Shown here: positions 41,216 through 52,184 of the stretch, in pieces
Layout: every line of letters starts with the position of its first letter
Position numbering within the stretch: the stretch's first letter is position 1
Assembly: GCA_951640165.1 (NCBI GenBank)
Contig: OX621260.1
Span: 17,316,001 to 17,380,000 of the forward strand
DNA: 64,000 nucleotides
Origin: Pseudoips prasinana
Taxonomy: Eukaryota; Arthropoda; Insecta; Lepidoptera; Nolidae
Direction: 5' to 3'
Position numbers and translations under genes: made by a program
Notes under the pieces: generated by a model
The model's input: the letters and a program-made list of their open reading frames with translations, nothing else
What the model was told of the DNA's origin: nothing
Databases searched by the model: none

Positions 41216-42234
41216 AATCTATTGGACCATAGCAACAAAAAATAGTATATCCAAAAATCAATCTGAAACAAGCTTGAAATGATACCAAAGCTACTTCATC
41301 TATATTCAACGAGAATTGTCAAAATGCACGCTCGCTTATTACCGATGCAATCGTATCACTGAAAAATCGTTTCAATTTTGTATCTGTGCTCGTGCGGAAA
41401 ATGTCCGCGCGTAGTGAGCAGTAATACGCCATTACCGTCATAACAACGTTACTCTCAACTTAATTCCGCTCCCGGCGCTCTGCCGACCGACGGGATACGC
41501 TAATTCCTCTTATGCCTGACGTCAACTATCACAACGAGGTTTTAAATGCCTATCGACATCAGAAGTGAGCATAACTTTTAACGTACTTATAAAGAGGACT
41601 TCTCTATTCCAATTGAGAACCTCCTTTTTACTTTTGTCCGTCGCAAACTTGGACATCCACTCTTATATTTATGTTACGCTCTGTCTCTTTGTGTTGATTG
41701 TGTTTTTTTTTAATCCATAGAGAATACATTTAGGCTTTGCTCATACCAATTTTGTTCCATAACAACACAAATACGATGAAAAGTTGTATGTAACAAATGG
41801 AACCAGCTCAGAATGATGTATTACTTGATTCTTTTCTCTACATATACTAGCCCTTCGACTGTTATGTAATGTAATAGTTTTATTACCGCTTTCCAACGAA
41901 ATACACATTTTAGGCAAAGCAAAATACATAGACCCAGGTAATAGAATCCATTATCTCAGTAATTTAAAACAGATTCCTAAAGAGTGCCTTTTCTGCTGTC
42001 ATTTTTGGCAAAATTACGAGAAACTTGCAATTTTCGTAAGGAAATGCCATTCCTATCCAAAAAAGCCATACAAAATTAAAAGAAATATTTTGGTACAGCT
42101 AAAGCAAAACAAGGACATACACTACTATATTTATGTACCGGTATTTCAGAGCTGTGCGTCGATTATTTTTATCCATAGAGAATACTTTTAAGATCATCCC
42201 ATACCAATTTCGTTCAAATCCATTCAATTGGAGG
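41216..42234. other. Mostly unique; one ~60-bp duplication
   Basis: 41699-41760 and 42163-42225 share TTTAATCCATAGAGAATAC-like and CATACCAATTTTGTTC-like blocks. A GC-richer patch with TGACGTCA lies near 41517. No gene. Confidence 0.45.
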
Positions 42235-42525
42235 TCCAATGCTGAACGAAGTCCCCCCCCCCCCATAGATCCCATAAATTGCTGGTCTCTCGCTACCAGC
42301 AACCAACTGTTTCCAGCTGGCCTCACAGGATCATCGGTCCATTTTGTAGGATGCCTGCGCACGCTGCATCTTCCACGAGTGTCACATCTACGAGCTATGT
42401 GCCCCGCCCACTGCCACTTCAACTAGGCAATTCTTAGGGCTATATCGGTTACTTTAGTTCGCCTGCGGATTTCGACATTTCTGATTCGATCTCGCAGGGA
42501 AAGTCCGAGCATAGCCCATATATTC
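42235..42525 (-). pseudogene. RTE-type LINE C-terminal pseudogene
   Basis: Continuous minus-strand translation: MLGLSLRDRIRNVEIRRRTK, VTDIALRIA, a stop, then LKWQWAGHIARRCDTRGRCS and RRHPTKWTDDPVRPAGNSW, after which the frame decays. This is the region after the RT domain of an RTE-type LINE (W-x-GH-x-AR and P-x-x-W-x-DD are typical). A cytosine run at 42246-42260 ends the recognisable part. Confidence 0.82.
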
Positions 42526-42529
42526 TATA

Positions 42530-42644
42530 CTAGTGATGGCTCGCGGTTTCACCCGCGTTAAAGTAGTTTTGGCGTAAAAAAGTAACAAACATACATTCAT
42601 ACATCTGTACTCACAAACTTTCGCATTTATAATATTAGTTAGGA
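42530..42644 (-). mobile_element. Helitron Hel-2, internally deleted
   Basis: CTAG and GCGGTTTCACCCGCG hairpin at the left; TCCTAACTAATATTATAAAT at the minus-strand 5' end. About 60 bp shorter than other copies. Confidence 0.8.
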
Positions 42645-42896
42645 TGTGTACCTCAAGCGGGTTTGACAGTGCACGCTGGAATAGCTCGCAGACGGTAGAT
42701 TTATTCCTACTTACTTGCCTATCCGCCCTTCCTGCTCACTTATCGCCATATTTTGGATAGTTCACACAATATCTTTATAAATTGTAGCCTATGTGTTATT
42801 CTGATGTATAAGCTATATTATTGTGAAATTTCATTAAAATCCATTCAGTAGTTTTTACCTAAAAGAGTAACAAACATCCATCCATCCATCCATCCA

Positions 42897-44087
42897 TGTC
42901 ATTAACAAAGACTTATCTCATATAAGCAAGTGGAGAATGAGATATGGTATCAATGTTAATCCAGAAAAGTGTCAAGTCATTGTTGTTGGCAGCTCTCGGA
43001 AAATTACTAATGTTGATTGGTCCCAAATTCCCCATGTCGTTTTCAACGGCACTGTTATACCTTATACTGACAAGGTGAAGAATTTAGATATTTATAAAGA
43101 CAAGACTCTTTCCTGGGGTCCACAAATACAAGAAGTTAGCAGAAAGATGTTTGCTTCTGCTAGTTCCCTAAGACGCCTACGAAACTTTCTCCTTACTGCT
43201 ACCAAAATTGCACTTGCGCAGTCCTTGCTTCTCCCTATCCTTGACTATGGTGATACCAGTTATCTTGATGTCACGGAGGACCAACTTGATAAACTTGAGT
43301 GACTTCAAAACTTCTGTATACGATTCATATTTGGTTTGCGTAAATATGATCACGTCTCTGAATTTCGCACTAAACTCAAGTGGCTGCCCATAAGACTTCG
43401 TCGGAATACTCACATTGTCACGCTTCTATACAGTATTCTGTTCAATCCCGCTACTCCTCTCTATCTCAAGGAACGTTTCAAGTTTCTTCACTCAACTCAT
43501 TCGAGACTCTTGCGGTCTTCAGAAAACTTACGACTCAAAATGCCAGCGCATTCCACTAATTTCACCGACAAATCCTTCAGTGTACAAGCTGTGCGCTTAT
43601 GGAATGCGCTGCCAATACAGATCAGGTGCGCTCAATCACAGCATGTATTTAAAAATATGGTGAAACAGCACTATTTGACGTTATCTACTAGGCAATAAAT
43701 GTACTTCTTTCCTATTGTGAAATGATATCCTTACACTTATATTTGTAAATATATTTATACATATGTATATATCTATCTATTTATATGTATGTATCTATGT
43801 ATGTATCTATTTATGTATATGTATAGTCGTATGACTCTAGTTACGTATTCGTACGTAATATTAGATTAATTTAGATTAATAACTTCTAATTGCAATTAGT
43901 ACATCTTCTGCTACCTTCATCAGGTTATTTTCAATTCTGGTCCATTCAACGCACAGTGGTTGCCTGGAAGAGATCGCTTTTAGCGATAAGGCCGCCAATT
44001 GCATAATAAGTTTATGTCCGTGTTTGTAACCATTGTTATGTTTTACTTATTTTTGCAATAAAGTGTACTTCTTCTTCTTCTTCTTCA
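42897..44087 (+). mobile_element. 5'-truncated non-LTR retrotransposon (Jockey/CR1-like)
   Basis: 1.19 kb: the RT C-terminal coding region, a 3' UTR with GCGATAAGGCCGCCAATTGC and AATAAAGTGTAC, and a TTC microsatellite tail (44068-44086). The break in the Helitron on either side fixes the insertion ends. Typical of target-primed reverse transcription that stopped early. Confidence 0.85.
42898..43698 (+). pseudogene. LINE reverse transcriptase C-terminal region, one nonsense codon
   Basis: Open from the truncation point: INKDLSHISKWRM, NVNPEKCQVIVVGSS, then TLSWGPQIQEVSRKM, LLLPILDYGDTSY, a TGA at 43300-43302, and on in the same frame with LQNFCIRFIFGLRKYDHVSE, LKWLPIRLRRN and TDKSFSVQAVRLWNALP to a stop at 43698. 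These are post-palm and thumb segments of Jockey/CR1-type LINE RTs. The catalytic FADD part is absent. The TGA could be a CpG-type change in an arginine codon (inference). Confidence 0.85.
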
Positions 44088-44124
44088 TACTTACAAACCT
44101 TCACGTTTATAATATTAGTAAGAT

Positions 44125-44453
44125 GTTGTCTATAGTTCAGTTAACATAGAGACAGAGGTAGTCATGTGGAATGTATCTATGATATCTTCACATAAACTAC
44201 CTTTACGTATGCACAATGGAGACAGAGCTAGCGTTTAAACCGACGTTTATACAGTTACGGTAAGGCGTTGGCTAGAAATCCCCTAAATCCCCGAGGAGTG
44301 TCAATGTTTCCTCCACAATGGTGCACGTGAGAGCCGACTGACAGCCGCCGTTCAGAAGCGCTATTATTAAAGGATGAGGTACGCCAATAGGGGTCAATTA
44401 CTAATCAATTTCAATTCTATAAGATAATGCACTATGTAAGAAAGTCACACAAT
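44125..44453. other. No supported feature
   Basis: The block near 44280-44350 (AAATCCCC...GTGAGAGCCG) faintly resembles 45300-45365. Unassigned. Confidence 0.4.
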
Positions 44454-44609
44454 CACACTAATATTATAAAGGCGAAAGTTTGTAAGTATGTGACTTGTGA
44501 GTGTGTATGTTTATTACTTCTTCACGCCACGAGTTAGCTGACACCCTAGATTAACACACAGGCTATAATTATAAAGTTTAGCGCGGGTAATACCACAAGG
44601 CACAGCTAG
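44454..44609 (+). mobile_element. Helitron Hel-2
   Basis: CACTAATATTATAAAGGCGA at the 5' end; AGCGCGGGTAATACCACAAG with a broken hairpin, then CTAG at 44606-44609. The 5' TCC is lost. Confidence 0.8.
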
Positions 44610-44615
44610 TTAATT

Positions 44616-44652
44616 ATGTCCTCCTGGTCGAATTTCGGCCTGGAAGTATTTT
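44616..44652 (-). mobile_element. SINE-B 3' end scrap
   Basis: TATGTCCTCCTGGTCGAATTTCGGCC only. Confidence 0.55.
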
Positions 44653-45639
44653 TCCTCTATGTTCTATTATACATACTTTTCATGCCAGCGAATTTTCAAA
44701 CACTAATTTGATTTAACTCAGTAAACACTCCATGTATGTACAAAAATTCTATTACTACTACACACAAGTAATAGTTATTTGTTATAAAAGAGTGCTAAGT
44801 TGCTTTTAAACCACGTGCTCAATTTTTATGACCAAGCAAGCGACGGATTCTAAAATTGTTTAAAACATTTGTATCCTGAGCGTCAGCGAGAGAATCAAAA
44901 GAGCACTAGGTCGTTTAATTCCCCCAATCACTAAAATTCACTCAAATCTTTGCACTAGAGTGCGACTCGTAACTTTTAATTCCACCTCAGCGAGGAAATT
45001 ACTAAATGCAAAAAGAAGACATTTACAATGACAAGATACTCTTATTTCAGTTAAGGTATTAACTACTACATATTACATAATAATCTATAAATTATAACAA
45101 ATAATACTTAGGTATAATCCTGAAAAATTTAAAGTAACTCTACAATTTAGTGTAATATTTCATTTGTGCACTCAATGTTTGGTTACGGTAACTAAATCAT
45201 AAATAGCAAAGATAGATCGACTTTAAATTGAAATTCCCTCACGTTGGAGAGTCTCTTAAATCCCTTTATACATCAAAGAATTCAAGCGGTAGACATCTAT
45301 TGAAATCCCCTGTGAGCATCAATGCCTATTGCCACGTCGCTTATCTACAATGTACGCCGTGAGAGCTGCGGCGAGGCAACGCGGGGAAGGCATTTCAAAG
45401 GAGTGCATTACAGCATTGGGGCCGAACAATTACCGCAATCGACAGAAACGATTAACATTTCTCAACCGGAATAGATGCAGCACAATATTTTTCAGAAACT
45501 ACCGCCGGCGATATGTTTACTATGATTCTTAATGAGGCTCTTTCAGTGTCACTTATCCGTTTGGAGAATGTCAGAGTTAATATATTTGCTAGCCAGCTAA
45601 ATATATTTTACCTATGTCAAGAATGACTATTAGATTGCG
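44653..45639. other. No supported gene
   Basis: 45330-45500 is GC-richer (GAGGCAACGCGGGGAAGGCA), with a 67-codon open frame lacking motifs. Otherwise AT-rich. Confidence 0.4.
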
Positions 45640-45917
45640 GGTCGGGCCAAAAAGTGATTTTGGGATTTTTCCGTAAAAAATAAATTTCTCTGTGTCAGCC
45701 CAAAGTCTGAAAGTTGGCGGTGTTAGACCCCCGTGCCTCGGAGAACTCGTAAAGCCGCTAGTCGTCCCATCGGATCATGAGAGTGATGGAATAGAAAGTG
45801 CCCCAGTATTTGCGCACACACTTGTGCATTATAATATTACCTGCGCAATTGGCTAGTCTTTATTGCAACTGGCCGCCGTGGCCGAAATTCGGTCGGGAAG
45901 ACATTATTATTATTGTT
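45640..45917 (+). mobile_element. SINE-B without head
   Basis: GGGTCGGGCCAAAAAGTGAT to GGGAAGACATTATTATTATT. The tRNA-like part is missing; a separate head follows at 45944. Confidence 0.8.
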
Positions 45918-45943
45918 ATTAGATATACTTGCTACGCATAAAT

Positions 45944-46030
45944 TACTCGTTAGTCTAGCTAAAGCCCGCTCAACCGCAGATATTAAGGTCCTGGATTCGA
46001 ATCCTTGATCGGGCCAAAATGTGACTTCTC
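45944..46030 (+). mobile_element. SINE-B head only
   Basis: ACTCGTTAGTCTAGCTAAAG, box B GGATTCGAATCC and TCGGGCCAAAATGTGACTTC. The remainder is replaced by other sequence. Confidence 0.7.
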
Positions 46031-46101
46031 AGTATCGAGTCTCCTATACAACTTTTTGGTTTGAGAATAGAATGACTATTATAATTACAATACTGTTTTA
46101 T

Positions 46102-46242
46102 GTACAGACGCCAGCACATCAAGCTACCCCAATCTGTCAAATCTCCCCAGTTGAAAGTGAACCTTATGCTTTTGTGATAAAGTTGAAAATCTATAAAAGA
46201 AATTTGACAGATTGGGGTAGCTGGATGTGCTGGCGTCTTTAC
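46102..46242 (+). mobile_element. MITE-A copy 4
   Basis: 141 bp; GTACAGACGCCAGCACATCA at the left, GTGCTGGCGTCTTTACAC at the right. Arms pair nearly throughout. Confidence 0.87.
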
Positions 46243-46415
46243 ACTTACCAAAGTACGGCAAGGGTCATCCAATCCCTGAAACATAATAAAATTAATCTCC
46301 ATTTTAAAAGAAGATCTGTTGCGTTGTGGAAATCAGATCTGTACCTTTCCTTACAAGGAATTGACGTGTTATAACACTAAATCAGTAGTAGAATTTGTCA
46401 TCGAATAACGTGCTG

Positions 46416-46556
46416 ATACAGACGCCAGCACACACATCTACCACAATCTGTCAAATTTCTTTTATGGACTTTCAACTTTATCACATAAGCATCAGGTTCA
46501 CTCTCAAATGGGGATAGTTGACAGAATTGGGTAGCTTGATGTGCTGGCGTCTGTAC
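46416..46556 (-). mobile_element. MITE-A copy 5
   Basis: Opposite loop orientation to copy 4, which lies 173 bp to its left. The pair forms a larger inverted arrangement. Confidence 0.85.
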
Positions 46557-46937
46557 AATAAATTGATTTTACGACTCCATTGTAGAATTACAGCCAGTTA
46601 TCAACGCTTAAAGATCCAATCAGGATATAGCCGTGGATGTCTGAGATGCGGGTTCCGTTGACATTTGTGCATGTTGAATGGGAGCATCGGCCTTTCTAGT
46701 AGTGGCATTCAATTTAAGTTCGTTTACTGTTTATCGATACAGCTTTCTAGGCTCAGTTCTGTGTCCCGCCGGAGGTGAACTGACAATTGTTTTGACAAGC
46801 AATTGTTGCCTGTGCCTGTGCACCTTGCCAATGGGGATCTTATCCCTAAGAAATAAGATTATTTTATGCTAATTATGAAGAATTACCTACAAATTTTTGT
46901 ATCTCTACTCGTTCTTACTGAAATGCTTAGTATTGAT
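46557..46937. other. No supported feature
   Basis: The 64-codon open frame at 46678 (+) has hydrophobic stretches but no identity, so it is not called. Confidence 0.45.
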
Positions 46938-47215
46938 TAAGGGCGGACTTGTTGGCGTGGTGGGCAAATGCTTGCTTTTCACGCCGGAGGTCGTGGATTC
47001 GATTCTCACCCAGGACAGATATTTGTGTGCATGAACATGTCTGTTTGTCCTGAGTCTGGGTGTAATTATCTATATAAGTATGTATTTACAAAAGAAAAGT
47101 AGTATATTATGTAGTATATCAGTTATCTGGTTTCCATAGTACAAGCTCTGCTTAGTTTGGGATCAGATGGCCGTGTTTAAATAATATCTCAGGATATTAT
47201 TATTATTATTTGTGA
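46938..47215 (+). mobile_element. SINE-A, full-length reference copy
   Basis: Head GGCGGACTTGTTGGCGTGGT (box A region) and GGATTCGATTCTC (box B, two changes from consensus). Body CATGTCTGTTTGTCCTGAGT, ATATCAGTTATCTGGTTTCC, GATCAGATGGCCGTGTTT, and tail GGATATTATTATTATTATT. About 275 bp. Pol III-type internal promoter is inferred from the boxes. Confidence 0.88.
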
Positions 47216-47244
47216 GTATGGGCTCGTAACTTCACTCAATGCAA

Positions 47245-47515
47245 TGCAATGGCTGACCTGTCGGTTTAGTGCTTAGTGACTCTATCTGCTAAGTCAGACG
47301 TCGTGATTCGATCTCAACGCAGGATTAATCTTTGTTTGATACGCACGATTATTTGTTATGTGTCTGGTTGTAATTTATGTATATTTTGTATGTATTTATA
47401 AATATATAAGTATGTTTATCAGTGGTCTGGTTGCCATAGCACAGGCTCTACCTAGTTTGGGATCGGATGGCAGGGCGTTAGTTGTCCCAAGATATTTATT
47501 TATTATTTATTTCGT
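47245..47515 (+). mobile_element. SINE-A2, full length
   Basis: Head CCTGTCGGTTTAGTGCTTAG, a decayed box B (GTGATTCGATCTC), body CGCACGATTATTTGTTATGT and GGTTGCCATAGCACAGGCTC, tail ATTTATTTATTATTTATT. It follows SINE-A by 30 bp in the same direction. Confidence 0.83.
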
Positions 47516-48069
47516 ACTTATGGTTGTATATTACTTCTACAGTTCTACGAAAACTGTCGCTTTTCCCTTTTCTCTCACTATCATATCCTGATGGAAAAGG
47601 CAAGATCTCACGACGAATAAACTGCTGGATTTACGTACCTTCGAGCCATTATGGTATAACACCACCAAAATTCTGAGTGTAAAACTGTCTCTTTTTCTGC
47701 TCAATAATTTTAAAGAATATTTTTCCCGATACAGGAATCAAACCTTTTACCTTGTTGTATGTGGTTAAAAACGCAAGTGTATCTATGTACTTTGTCTGAT
47801 AATTTTCAAGCACTTACCTCCCATCTTTCCTTGCCGAAAATTGCCAAATTCTTGTGCCCGCTATATTAGCGCTAAGGCATTTTTCGGCACGTAGCTATTT
47901 TATGTTTACAAGAATAACAAAATACTTTCCTTTGTGACCTCCCGCATACATAAAACTAGAAAATATTCAAATAAATAATAGAGACACATAGAAAGTAAAG
48001 GCAATAAAGCAATACTAGTCCGACAAAGTTAGTGACTTTGTCCCGTTCTCAACATCTTTGCTAGCTATA
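47516..48069. other. No supported feature
   Basis: AT-rich, unassigned. Confidence 0.45.
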
Positions 48070-48462
48070 CAGGGTGGCCGAGGAATTGACTTTCAAACGC
48101 AATATTTAGATACTTTATGATGAGGAGTATTTATACTTTATGAATCCTGAGCTCAAACCCTAATTTTGAACTTTTGAATAAATTCTAAGTCAGTTCTGCA
48201 ATGATTAGATAAACCATACTTTTTAGGATGTTAGGTTAAACTATGCTAAGTAATTATCACAAAATAAACTGAACCAGAAATGTACAATAGAACAATAAAA
48301 AAATGGAAAACTGATGTTAGGTGAAACTTACGAAAAAAGCATTAAAAAATGCTATCTCGATAACCACGCAAAATCGTAGAGCATACATGAGGGTGATTCG
48401 GATACTTCTCATCATAAAGTATCTAAATTATGCGTTTAAACGGCATCTCCTCGGCCACCCTG
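48070..48462 (+). mobile_element. MITE-D, complete, long TIRs
   Basis: CAGGGTGGCCGAGGA at the left and TCCTCGGCCACCCTG at the right, flanked by TA on both sides. TIR similarity extends ~57 bp and includes ATTTAGATACTTTATGATGA. The interior is AT-rich with no transposase. Confidence 0.85.
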
Positions 48463-49554
48463 TATAACTGTAACGTCTCTAGCTGTACACGGACGAATAA
48501 TTTTAATAGCTAGCTGACAGATTATTTCAGAAAATTAAATTTTAGCTCCTTGGACACAGACCATAAAATTCGTGCTTACAAATCTGTTTGTTACGACATC
48601 GTTACGAGATTATGTCCGTTTCGTTGTGAAGACGTCGCCATGTCATCACGATATCGCATGTTTTATTATTTCACGCCATAAACGCAGAGCTACGCCCGCC
48701 TCCGCTAAATTATACACAAACATTTTAATGTGCATATCGAACTCGTATCGTGACGGTTTATTACCAATAAATATTACAATGGAAGTTATTTATTGGGAAT
48801 AAAGATTTCATGAACTCATGCGGGTGTCAGTCTCCTATCAATAGGTGCATCGATAAAACACAAAAATGATAAATGATTCCAATGATATTTGTTGGACAAT
48901 GGTGGTAATCATGTATTTTACACGGCTAAACAATTTAAGAGTTGTTATATGCCGATGTAGTACACGGTTCTAAGTTAAAGAACCATTAAATCATTTAGTA
49001 TTGTATTCATTCTCATATGTTATGTATATCTCCATCTTTTAATAAATATAAAACTATCTCGAGTTTATTGGCGTCACCAAAATTGCAAAGAATATTTTAC
49101 GAACAAATGAAATACTTTTTTACCAGGAATGTAACAACTATTCTTATAAACTACTTTCTAGGATTGACTAATTATCTTTGTTTTAGTAAACCGGTAATTT
49201 TCAATACATTTTTATACCGCATAACTATTGTATGTCTAACTACAATTTTTCTTTATTCGGACCGCATAATTATTACATTATCCCTACATGACACATTTTC
49301 CATCAGTGACACGCGACTAAACAATTTTAAATTTCCCTCCCCTGTCCTTTCTATTACACAATAATTCTATATAAACCCACAGATACACTAACGCAAAGAC
49401 AGGCTTCACACTTATAACAGCTCTTTTTGTGTCAGAAGTAAAAACACAGGTTAAAACATAATTGGTAACGAAGTAATTAATGGCTTGGAAATATTCGCGA
49501 TTTTATAGAATGAAAATAAATGAAAATTCGTACCTATTGATGTGAGGTACGCGT
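48463..49554. other. No supported gene
   Basis: The open frame at 49017-49364 (+) is AT-driven, rich in F/I/L/Y, with no motif. Confidence 0.45.
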
Positions 49555-49780
49555 GGGCTAGGCATTGTGATCGGTAGGCGAGCAGTTCTCACGTGGCCAC
49601 GTGCCGCGACCGTCTCCCACCCCTTCACGTGTACCCACCACATTTGCGCAACCCGCTACCCCTTAAAGGGAGTCTATAGGCTTCTGTTTGCCCGCAACTC
49701 CTTCAAACTGACCCACCAATAAACAACGTGCCGGGAAGTCCTCCAAAACCCTTGCTAACTTATTTGCAAATTCACGTGTT
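49555..49780. promoter_or_regulatory. E-box (CACGTG) cluster in a GC-rich patch
   Basis: Four CACGTG palindromes at 49590-49595, 49598-49603, 49626-49631 and 49773-49778, the first two only two bases apart. The surroundings match no repeat family here. CACGTG is the core site for bHLH-type factors such as Max/Myc, USF, MITF and CLOCK/CYCLE. A regulatory role is inferred from clustering only. Confidence 0.45.
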
Positions 49781-49957
49781 TAAGTTAAATGGAAATTATT
49801 ACGCAGTGGCCGACCTCGTTTAGTTAAAAAAAATTGTATTTTACTGGCTTCAGTTACGGTAAATTTCGTGCCGAGTGAAGACTGTAAAATTCTTTGTCCA
49901 GTTTGGTACGAAAATAAGTTTACCCTCATTTAACGTTGACGAATATTTAATAAATAA

Positions 49958-50205
49958 ATATCTTGGGACAATTAACACACTTCTGTCTTATCCTAAACTA
50001 AGTAGAGCTTGTACTATGGCAATCAGAAAACTGATAAAAATACTTATATATTTCTTAATACTTACATATTATAGAAAAATTACACTCAGACGCAGAACAA
50101 ATAATCGTGCTCATAACACAAAGATTAGTACTTGGTGGGGATCGAACTTACGACCTCTGGCTAAGCAGTCAGGGTCACTAACCACTACACTAACAAGCCT
50201 GTCAA
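49958..50205 (-). mobile_element. SINE-A2 copy
   Basis: AATAAATATCTTGGGACAAT tail, CCTAAACTAAGTAGAGCTTG, and head complement GGATCGAACTTACGACCTCT to CACTACACTAACAAGCCTGT. Confidence 0.82.
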
Positions 50206-50474
50206 ATTATATACAGTCATTTGTTTGTATACTTGTCTACCCGCATATTTTTTTAAATCTCTTTATGCATATAATACAGAGCGGACTGCCCGTTTCAGGA
50301 ATTCTGTCTCCAGTCCTATCTCCCCCCAGTATCCCTTAGTCTTAGTTAATAATTATTGTCTCTCTATTGTGTGAAAACTTAACAATACTAACATATCACC
50401 ATTGTTACTAACACCAATATACTATAAAATTATGAACTTCTGTTTTGGTTTGAAATAAAGCTTAATAATTATTA

Positions 50475-50664
50475 CAAGCTGTGCCCCGCCGTTTTACCTG
50501 CGTTAAACTTTGTAAATTATAGCCTATGTTTTATTTGGATATATAAGCTATATTACTACAAAGTTTCATTAAAATCCGTTTTGTAGTTTTTGCATGAAAG
50601 AGTAACAAACATCCAGACATCCATCCATACTCACAAACTTTCGCATTTATAATATTAGTAGGAT
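50475..50664 (-). mobile_element. Helitron Hel-2, terminal CTAG mutated
   Basis: The 3' end reads CACAGCTTG on the minus strand instead of CACAGCTAG. The hairpin has one change (GCCGTTTTACCTGCG). The 5' TCCTACTAATATTATAAATG end is intact. Confidence 0.83.
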
Positions 50665-51198
50665 TATACGCCTCAATCGAGATTCATAACTATGGTTTTT
50701 TTTATAACAATACAGATAATACTGTGGTTTAATCTGGACCAAAGTTATAGCATTTTTAATCCGCTACTTGTGGCGGAAATTCTATTTAACAAGACTGCAT
50801 TGTTGGTCTATATCTCTGTGCCATATGATCAGTTAATTCCCTCATGCAATTCGACCACACTCATTATTTTGGGCTGACATAACAACATTAACTTCGAAAT
50901 GCGGTTGCGAGTTTCATCCAAGGCTTGCAATTAACTAGTTGGTTGATATAGTGCGTGGACGAGCGGCGGGCCATGTTAATATGGCAATAATAAATTTCGA
51001 GCGGTTTCCATACGCTGCTGCGCACTGACCTGGCTCGGTATATTAAAAAGACTATATTGTTTTACACATGATCTTATTATCCGGACCCACTGAACGGTTA
51101 CCGTAGTGTATGACACTTCGTAACGCTGACTTTAACTATGCCATCTCCCTGATAAGCTCTTAATCTATATATAATCTTAAGACTTCACTTCACAACTA
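50665..51198. other. No supported feature
   Basis: Unassigned. Short GC-richer patch near 50960-51035. Confidence 0.45.
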
Positions 51199-51367
51199 TC
51201 TACTATATAAAAATAAGTCGGGTTTTCCTTCCTGACGCTATAACTTCAGAACGTACGAACCGATTTCCACGGTTTGGCATTCGTTGGAAAGGTCTCGGGC
51301 TCCGTGAGGTTTATAGCAAAGAAAATTTATAAAATTTAACGCGGGTAACACCGCGGGGCACAGCTAG
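51199..51367 (+). mobile_element. Helitron Hel-3, complete
   Basis: TCTACTATATAAAAATAAGT at the 5' end, then AACCGATTTCCACGGTTTGG, and ACGCGGGTAACACCGCGGGG with CTAG at 51364-51367. A|T flanks. Confidence 0.87.
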
Positions 51368-51484
51368 TGTCTTATATAATTTTACGGTTTGGTTTGGGTT
51401 GTTTATGAACCCCGACGCAAAAAAGGGGTGTTATAAGTTAGACGTCGATGTCTGTCTGTATTTGTGTGTCTGTCTGTGGTGTGA

Positions 51485-51555
51485 ATTAGGTATTCCATAG
51501 TACAAGCTTTGATAAGTTACGGCTTCATAGCGTTGTGTGATACGTCCTGGTTTTT
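51485..51555 (+). mobile_element. SINE-A 3' fragment
   Basis: TTCCATAGTACAAGCTTTGA to GTTGTGTGATACGTCCTGG. Confidence 0.55.
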
Positions 51556-52184
51556 TTTGGAACGAAGTTCCTTATCGCGCGTTGTGAAAGGGGGCTAGAC
51601 GGAAAAAAATCTTACGAAAATTTGTCACGACACTTTTTGCAGCTGTGCGGCGTGCGCATGTTTCTCTGTCTGTCTCTCTCTCTCTCTCTATCTCTTATAG
51701 AAAGCAAGCCAGATATTTTCATTTCTATTTCGCATTGAACAGTGTGGTGTCGCGACGATTATTTTTGTTTAGTGTATACAGGTTTTTGTAGATAATAAAT
51801 AATAAGAAATAACTTCGTTCCATCCGGGTGTCCCTTGACACCTCACAAGTTTTTTTTTGTCGCGGATATTAATTAATCTTATACGACAATGTATACTGAT
51901 AATGCATTGCATATATTAAACTAAACGATCTTATTACTTATTGGTTTCTTGTATACAGTTTGTTTTCATTTAATTTTCATTACACTTGTGCACTATTACA
52001 CATATATGTATATTCGACGCATGTTGTTAATCTTTATTGAGACTGTTAGTTACGATTTTTACACAATTAAAAGTGCAAAAAAACATTGCTTAGAATTTTA
52101 CCTTAGTTTCCTTATCCATATCGCTGACGCCTAACAACGTTCATAAAAATTATGAAAAATGGAATTAATTATGTGATAATAGTA
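51556..52184. other. Simple repeat, otherwise nothing
   Basis: A TCTG/CT-rich run at 51663-51692. The rest is AT-rich. Confidence 0.5.

Larger units (their letters stand above)
42768..44124 (-). mobile_element. Helitron Hel-2 interrupted by a LINE
   Basis: The left part (42768-42896) has ATAGCCTATGTGTTATTC-like sequence to AACATCCATCCATCC. The right part (44088-44124) has ATACTTACAAACCTTCACGT to ATAATATTAGTAAGAT. The two fit end to end once the LINE at 42897-44087 is removed. The CTAG end is missing. Confidence 0.8.

Noticed and set aside
43177..43413. Minus-strand frame over the LINE
   Set aside because: It is the antisense shadow of the RT C-terminal coding region.
46021..46374. 117-aa protein across 46021-46374
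   Set aside because: Most of it is translated MITE-A hairpin; the last ~40 codons have no recognised match.
49017..49364. 115-aa membrane-like protein
   Set aside because: F/I/L/Y richness follows from T-rich DNA. No homologous motif, splice site or promoter context seen.
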